A stretch of 64,000 nucleotides of DNA from Bacteroidota bacterium (GTDB lineage: Bacteria > Bacteroidota > Bacteroidia > Chitinophagales > Chitinophagaceae): positions 144,706 to 208,705 of the forward strand of contig JAFAEM010000010.1 in the NCBI GenBank assembly GCA_023424015.1, read 5' to 3'. Shown here one piece after another: positions 60,440-64,000 of the stretch; within the stretch, counting starts at the first letter, position 1, and the number at the start of each line of letters is the position of its first letter. Under the pieces are notes generated by a model. The model made no database searches, had not been told where the DNA came from, and was given only the letters and a program-made list of their open reading frames with translations. Both the position numbers and the translations under genes were made by a program.

Positions 60440-60480
60440 GACGGGAAGCCGGAAATTTATATTTATCCCGACTTCCCGTC
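60440..60480 (-). terminator. Possible terminator of accC
   Basis: GACGGGAAG / CTTCCCGTC forms a 9-bp stem with a 23-nt loop, followed on the minus strand by TCTTCTTTT. It lies 44 bp after the accC stop. The arms reuse words of the element at 145-300. Confidence 0.55.
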
Positions 60481-60523
60481 CTGCCCGAAAATGGTTACGT
60501 GCAACTGCGTCAACTGGCACTTG

Positions 60524-61861
60524 TTATTTCATTTGAAATGACTCTAAAAATTTGGTATTGAAATCACCTGAACGGAAACGTTCGTCCTGCATAAGTTGCA
60601 GGTGAAATGGTATCGTAGTCTTCACGCCTTCAATTACATATTCACTTAATGCGCGATACATCGTATCGATCGCTTCGTTTCTTGTCCGGGCGATCGTGAT
60701 CAGTTTACCGATCATGGAATCGTAGTATGGAGGAATGGTATAACCCGCGTATACATGGCTGTCAACACGCACCCCATGACCGCCGGGTTGGTGTAAGGTG
60801 GTGATACGGCCGGGTGAAGGACGAAAATCATTCTCGGGATCCTCGGCATTAATGCGGCATTCGATCGAATGCATTTCCGGAATATAGTCCTTACCGGAAA
60901 TTCTCTCGCCTGCTGCAATTTTTATTTGCTCTTTTATCAGGTCAAAATTTATCACTTCTTCGGTCACGCAATGCTCTACCTGGATACGTGTGTTCATTTC
61001 CATGAAGTAGAAGTTGCGATGCTTATCAACCAGGAATTCGATAGTACCGACGCTTTCATAATTAATAGCCGAAGCTGCTTTCTTGGCGGCTTCGCCCATT
61101 TTCTGCCTAAGCTCGTCGGTCATGAATGGCGAAGGAGATTCTTCAACCAATTTCTGGTGTCTGCGCTGGATCGAACAATCCCTCTCGCTCATATGGCAAA
61201 CATTACCGTATTGATCACCGGCTACCTGTATCTCGATATGCCGGGGTTCCTCCACATATTTTTCCATGTAGATCCCATCATTCTTGAATGATGCCGCAGC
61301 TTCTGCTTTTGCAGTGTCATAAGCTTTTTCCATTTCAGCTTCTGCCCACACGATGCGCATCCCTTTACCACCACCACCGGCGGTTGCTTTCAGAATGACG
61401 GGGTAACCCATATCTCTTGCCAGGCCTTTGGCTTCATCCAGGCTTTGCAACAGACCTTCTCCACCTGGAACAACCGGTACACCGGCTTTTATCATGGTTT
61501 CCTTGGCGGTTATTTTATCGCCCATGCGATTGATCATCTCTGGTGTGGGCCCGATAAACTTTATCCCATGATCATTACATATACCGGAGAATTTTGCATT
61601 CTCTGCTAAAAATCCATATCCCGGATGAATGGCATCGGCATTGGTAATTTCCACGGCCGCCATCAGGTGTGCCATATTCAGGTAAGAGTCGGAGCTTTGG
61701 GGCTTCCCGATACATACCGCTTCATCAGCAAATTTTACATGAAGACTGTCGCGATCGGCAGTTGAATACACCGCCACGGTCTTAATACCCATTTCGCGAC
61801 AGGTTCTCAGAACGCGAAGGGCTATTTCACCCCTGTTTGCGATTAATATTTTTTTAAACAT
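60524..61861 (-). CDS. accC: Acetyl-CoA carboxylase, biotin carboxylase subunit
   Basis: A 445-residue ATP-grasp enzyme that carboxylates the biotin on AccB, the first half-reaction of acetyl-CoA carboxylase in fatty acid synthesis. Motifs: KILIANRGEIALRVLRTCRE, the Gly-rich ATP loop KATAGGGGKGMRIVWAEAEM, CSIQRRHQKLVEESPSPFM and MNTRIQVEHCVTEEVINFDL with the catalytic Glu/Arg region. Length is that of E. coli AccC (449). The ATG at 61861 lies 5 bp from the right arm (in mRNA sense) of the S23 cassette; accB lies on the other side of the cassette. Confidence 0.96.
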   Translation of the reverse strand: MFKKILIANRGEIALRVLRTCREMGIKTVAVYSTADRDSLHVKFADEAVCIGKPQSSDSYLNMAHLMAAVEITNADAIHPGYGFLAENAKFSGICNDHGIKFIGPTPEMINRMGDKITAKETMIKAGVPVVPGGEGLLQSLDEAKGLARDMGYPVILKATAGGGGKGMRIVWAEAEMEKAYDTAKAEAAASFKNDGIYMEKYVEEPRHIEIQVAGDQYGNVCHMSERDCSIQRRHQKLVEESPSPFMTDELRQKMGEAAKKAASAINYESVGTIEFLVDKHRNFYFMEMNTRIQVEHCVTEEVINFDLIKEQIKIAAGERISGKDYIPEMHSIECRINAEDPENDFRPSPGRITTLHQPGGHGVRVDSHVYAGYTIPPYYDSMIGKLITIARTRNEAIDTMYRALSEYVIEGVKTTIPFHLQLMQDERFRSGDFNTKFLESFQMK

Positions 61862-61865
61862 GAAG

Positions 61866-62368
61866 ACAATGTGATAATGTGCTGATGTGCTGATTTGCTA
61901 ATGCCGCTGCACACCGGCAGGTCAAAAAATAAATAAGCTTAAAAAATTACTAAAGGGTTTTTCCTTTTTGCAGTTGTCAAAATTGCATTCAGTACTTTAG
62001 TCACTTCCTCATGCATTTGAAGAACTAACCGCGGATCGGGATATTCTTTCGCATAACTGCAAAGCATTAACCAATACTGCGTTTCATCCGCTTCTTTAGC
62101 AGCAATTTTCATCTTGTGAATAAAATCCGCTTTGCTTTCTGAATTCTGAGCCTCAAATGCGTTAGCACCTATCGATGTTCCTGATCGTAAAAGCTGCTTT
62201 GAAATGATAAATTTCTTCAGCCCATCCAATCGTTCGCAATAGTCCAATATCATAAGTGAAAACTCAAATGATAGTTTAAGAATAGCATTATCCTCAATAA
62301 GTTTCTTTTGCATAACGAAAGTTTTGGTTTCATTGGCAAATTAGCACATTAGCTAATTAGCATATTGT
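61866..62368 (-). mobile_element. S23/IVS-like cassette with 38-bp inverted-repeat arms
   Basis: The arms 61866-61903 and 62331-62368 are inverted copies of each other, with 31 of 38 positions complementary. They are built from ATGTGCTG/ATTTGCTAATG words. The 62.3-kb arm ends on the first base of the accB stop codon and the other arm ends 4 bp before the accC start codon, so the element exactly fills the gap. It carries one gene, the four-helix-bundle protein at 61939-62313. When accB-accC is transcribed, the arms can pair into a long stem with the gene in the loop, as in 23S rRNA intervening sequences. Confidence 0.7.
61939..62313 (-). CDS. Four-helix-bundle protein, S23/23S rRNA IVP family
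   Basis: A 124-residue protein of the family found inside 23S rRNA intervening sequences and, related in fold, as the Avd accessory protein of diversity-generating retroelements. Signature: LSFEFSLMILDYCERLDGLK, ISKQLLRSGTSIGANAFEAQ, SKADFIHKMKIAAKEADETQ and YWLMLCSYAKE. The protein is basic overall and forms oligomers that may bind nucleic acid, but its role is not known. Here it lies between accB and accC, not in rRNA, and is enclosed by inverted-repeat arms. Confidence 0.93.
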   Translation of the reverse strand: MQKKLIEDNAILKLSFEFSLMILDYCERLDGLKKFIISKQLLRSGTSIGANAFEAQNSESKADFIHKMKIAAKEADETQYWLMLCSYAKEYPDPRLVLQMHEEVTKVLNAILTTAKRKNPLVIF

Positions 62369-62862
62369 TACGCAGGCTCTACGAGAAATAACGGCTGATC
62401 ATATTCAACCGGAGAAGCATCCTCAACCAAAACCTTCACGATCTTTCCACTTACTTCACTTTCAATTTCATTAAAAAGTTTCATGGCTTCAATGATGCAA
62501 ACCACTTTCCCTTTTGAAACCTCATCTCCCGGTTCTACGAAGTTGGACTTGTCGGGTGCTGATTTGCGGTAGAAGGTACCGATCATGGGACTTTTGATGG
62601 TAACCAGGTTGGAGGCGGGTGTCTCGGCAGCGGATTTAGTCTTTTCACCAGCCGGAGCTGGTGGCAGTGAAATAGGTTGTGGCGGTGTCGCCACCTGGGC
62701 AGGCGCATTAAAAGCACTTCCTGACGGACCCGATAAAACCTGTGTGATATGTTCTTCCTTTTGTTTTATGGTCACTTTGAAATCCTTTTGCTCAATGGTC
62801 AATTCACCAATGTTTGATTTATTGACCATTTTGATCAATTCCTGGATTTGTTTGAAGTCCAT
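62368..62862 (-). CDS. accB: Acetyl-CoA carboxylase, biotin carboxyl carrier protein
   Basis: A 164-residue carrier. The ATG at 62862 (MDFKQIQELIKMVNKSNIGE) is preferred over a TTG nine bases upstream. The N-terminal dimerisation part is followed by a Pro/Ala linker (about 45-85) and the biotinyl domain with the modified Lys in CIIEAMKLFNEIESEVSG. Its partner AccC is encoded just downstream, beyond the S23 cassette. accA/accD are not in the window. A possible promoter (TTG-N21-TACCTTAG, 62909-62940) lies 47 bp upstream. Confidence 0.95.
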   Translation of the reverse strand: MDFKQIQELIKMVNKSNIGELTIEQKDFKVTIKQKEEHITQVLSGPSGSAFNAPAQVATPPQPISLPPAPAGEKTKSAAETPASNLVTIKSPMIGTFYRKSAPDKSNFVEPGDEVSKGKVVCIIEAMKLFNEIESEVSGKIVKVLVEDASPVEYDQPLFLVEPA

Positions 62863-62908
62863 GTTTTTCAATTTAATAGACAGTTTAATTGATGATGGAA
62901 ATGGACGG

Positions 62909-62940
62909 CTAAGGTAAGGAAATCGAGTTCAGATTATCAA
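62909..62940 (-). promoter_or_regulatory. Candidate promoter of accB
   Basis: On the minus strand TTG (62938-62940) is followed after 21 bp by TACCTTAG (62909-62916), one base off the TAnnTTTG consensus. It is located between the efp terminator and accB. Confidence 0.45.
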
Positions 62941-62981
62941 GAATTTTAGCCGTTTTGGCCAAAATCCGGCGAGTTTTGACC

Positions 62982-63019
62982 AAAAATGGCCCAAAATCAG
63001 GGGAATTTGGGCCATTTTT
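62982..63019 (-). terminator. Terminator of efp
   Basis: An 11-bp stem AATGGCCCAAA / TTTGGGCCATT with a 10-nt loop, with five T after it on either strand, 23 bp after the efp stop. Confidence 0.85.
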
Positions 63020-63038
63020 CTATAAAGAACCGCAAGGG

Positions 63039-63602
63039 TTATTTTACTCTTTCCAGGTATTCACCGGTCTTAGTGTTGATACGAATCATTTCACCTTCGT
63101 TCACAAATAAGGGTACATTCACTGTAGCCCCGGTTTCTATGGTGGCGGGTTTAAGGGTGCGGGTAGCAGTATCGCCCCGCAGACCCGGCTCGGTGTATGT
63201 CACCAAAACAGCGATCTTATCGGGCAGTTCCACACTCATGGGCAATTCTGTCTCTGTATTGATCAGGAGCGAAACTGTTTGTCCCTCTTTTAGAAATTGC
63301 GGTGCATCTACCAGGTTCTCCTGTACGGCTACCTGTTCAAAGGTTTCATTATCCATGAAATTATACCCCGTATCGTCTTTATACAGGAATTGATAGTCCT
63401 TTCTTTCTACGCGAACGGGGTGTATCACATCACCTGAGTTCCAGGTTTTTTCGATAGAACGGTTGTTGTCAACACCTTTCAGTTTGGCCCATACCTTCGC
63501 TGCCGCACGGGCTGTCTTATTTTCTCCAAATTCCACGACGGAATACAAACTGCCATCCAGTTTGATGATGAGGCCACGGCTGATATCTGCTGTTGTTGCC
63601 AT
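63039..63602 (-). CDS. efp: Elongation factor P with Arg32 tip
   Basis: A 187-residue, three-domain factor that rescues ribosomes stalled at polyproline. The ATG at 63602 (MATTADISRGLIIKLDGSLY) gives the family length; the frame to 63761 is rejected. The end TYTEPGLRGDTATRTLKPAT and VPLFVNEGEMIRINTKTGEY is diagnostic. The tip loop is EFGENKTARAAAKVWAKLKG, with Arg at residue 32 where most EF-Ps have Lys. This resembles the Arg32 loop of Pseudomonas EF-P, which is rhamnosylated by EarP. A -7-like TATCTTTG lies at 63673-63680. Confidence 0.95.
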   Translation of the reverse strand: MATTADISRGLIIKLDGSLYSVVEFGENKTARAAAKVWAKLKGVDNNRSIEKTWNSGDVIHPVRVERKDYQFLYKDDTGYNFMDNETFEQVAVQENLVDAPQFLKEGQTVSLLINTETELPMSVELPDKIAVLVTYTEPGLRGDTATRTLKPATIETGATVNVPLFVNEGEMIRINTKTGEYLERVK

Positions 63603-63877
63603 ACATTTAGCTTTGAGCTGATAGCCGCGAGCTGCGAGCCATGAGCTGGTGATAAATTTTTTTTTGAGGCGCCAAAGATAGGGAATGTGAAAAAATGTGG
63701 AAAGGTGAGTTTGGGGAGCCACGAATGACACGAATTGCACGAAGGGAGCCACGGATTGCACGGATTACACGGATTATTTTTTAATGCTGCCTGACGGCTG
63801 GGGATTAGCCACGAATGGCACGAATGACACGAATTAGATATCTCCTTGGTCTTTATGTCCATAGTGCTGAGTAATAA
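63603..63877. other. Region upstream of efp with GCT and CACGAAT word repeats
   Basis: No gene. 63608-63652 carries GAGCTGATAGCCGCGAGCTG and GCGAGCCATGAGCTG, half of a GCT-word element like those beside rplN. 63716-63832 carries CACGAATGACACGAATTGCA, CACGGATTGCACGGATTACA and again CACGAATGGCACGAATGACA, like the array at 40446. A -7-like box for efp (TATCTTTG on the minus strand) lies between them at 63673-63680. Confidence 0.7.
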
Positions 63878-64000
63878 ACCGCCGAGTAGGCAAGCGGGAG
63901 TTTCACCCGCAAGCCTCTCACAGAACCGTACGTGACAGTCTCCTGTCATACGGCTCGTGTCATTTCTTGATAACTGTACTGTACCCTTTCTCCCAGTGAT
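63878..64000 (-). mobile_element. Group II intron, 3' end (domains V and VI)
   Basis: The minus strand contains a textbook domain V: 34 nt at 63923-63956 that starts GAGCCGTATGACAG (with the catalytic AGC triad), has a GAGA tetraloop and ends CTGTCACGTACGGTTC with a 2-nt bulge. Directly downstream lies domain VI (63884-63918), a GC-rich hairpin with a GTGAAA-type loop and a likely bulged branch-point A near TTGCCTACTC. The intron runs off the right edge, so its reverse transcriptase cannot be seen. The exact 3' boundary (about 63878-63883) is uncertain. Confidence 0.82.

Noticed and set aside
62955..62964. TTTTGGCCAAAA-type palindrome between accB and efp as a regulator site
   Set aside because: It is close to the efp terminator and made of the same GGCCAAAA words; no evidence for a specific binding protein.
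63479..63949. 156-codon minus-strand frame upstream of and overlapping efp
   Set aside because: Translates the group II intron end and CACGAAT words (CNPCNPW peptides), then reads efp in a wrong frame.

Overview
The window is a chromosomal segment of a Bacteroidota bacterium, most likely a member of the Chitinophagaceae or a close relative. The evidence is the protein sequences themselves (type III glutamine synthetase, Bacteroidota-type YidC, GLPGLI/DUF4412-like secreted protein, small conserved proteins typical of the phylum), the near absence of Shine-Dalgarno sequences, and two promoters that fit the Bacteroidota -33 TTG / -7 TAnnTTTG consensus upstream of rpsL and rpsJ. No rRNA, CRISPR array, phage or complete transposon was seen. 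One tRNA (Ser-UGA) and the 3' end of a group II intron at the right edge are present.

Layout. 1-10 kb: the start of an ABC transporter gene running off the left edge, a lysine-rich secreted protein, a universal stress protein with PEP synthase, a small heat-shock protein, a secreted alpha/beta hydrolase, a beta-barrel protein and a small membrane protein. 10-17.5 kb: tRNA-Ser, a LacI-type regulator, two PlsC-like acyltransferases around rpsA, a BaiN-like flavoprotein and map. 17.5-30 kb: the S10-spc ribosomal protein cluster on the minus strand from rpsJ to secY. 30-39 kb: the str genes (rpsL, rpsG, fusA), which are broken up by a cytochrome c gene, a beta-helix/PA14 protein, a DsbA-like oxidoreductase and a histone H1-like protein. 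39-47 kb: ilvE, a possible HolD-like protein, rdgB, a sigma/anti-sigma pair, a thioesterase, comA-aroE and a TPR protein. 47-64 kb: yidC, pyrG, proC, purL, glnA, a dipeptidase, accB-accC and efp.

The most unusual signal is non-coding. Many gaps between genes are filled by inverted repeats whose arms are built from short tandem 'words' of about 7-10 bp (for example TTTGAAAA, GCTGCGA, CACGAATTA, ATGTGCTA). In the S10-spc operon they sit between stop codon and next start codon of at least nine gene pairs. One of them, 61866-62368, has 38-bp arms (31 of 38 positions complementary), carries a four-helix-bundle S23/IVP-family gene inside and exactly fills the gap between accB and accC. This is the architecture of 23S rRNA intervening sequences, but placed in an mRNA operon. 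I propose that the empty hairpins and the S23 cassette are related; this is inference and is set out in the findings.
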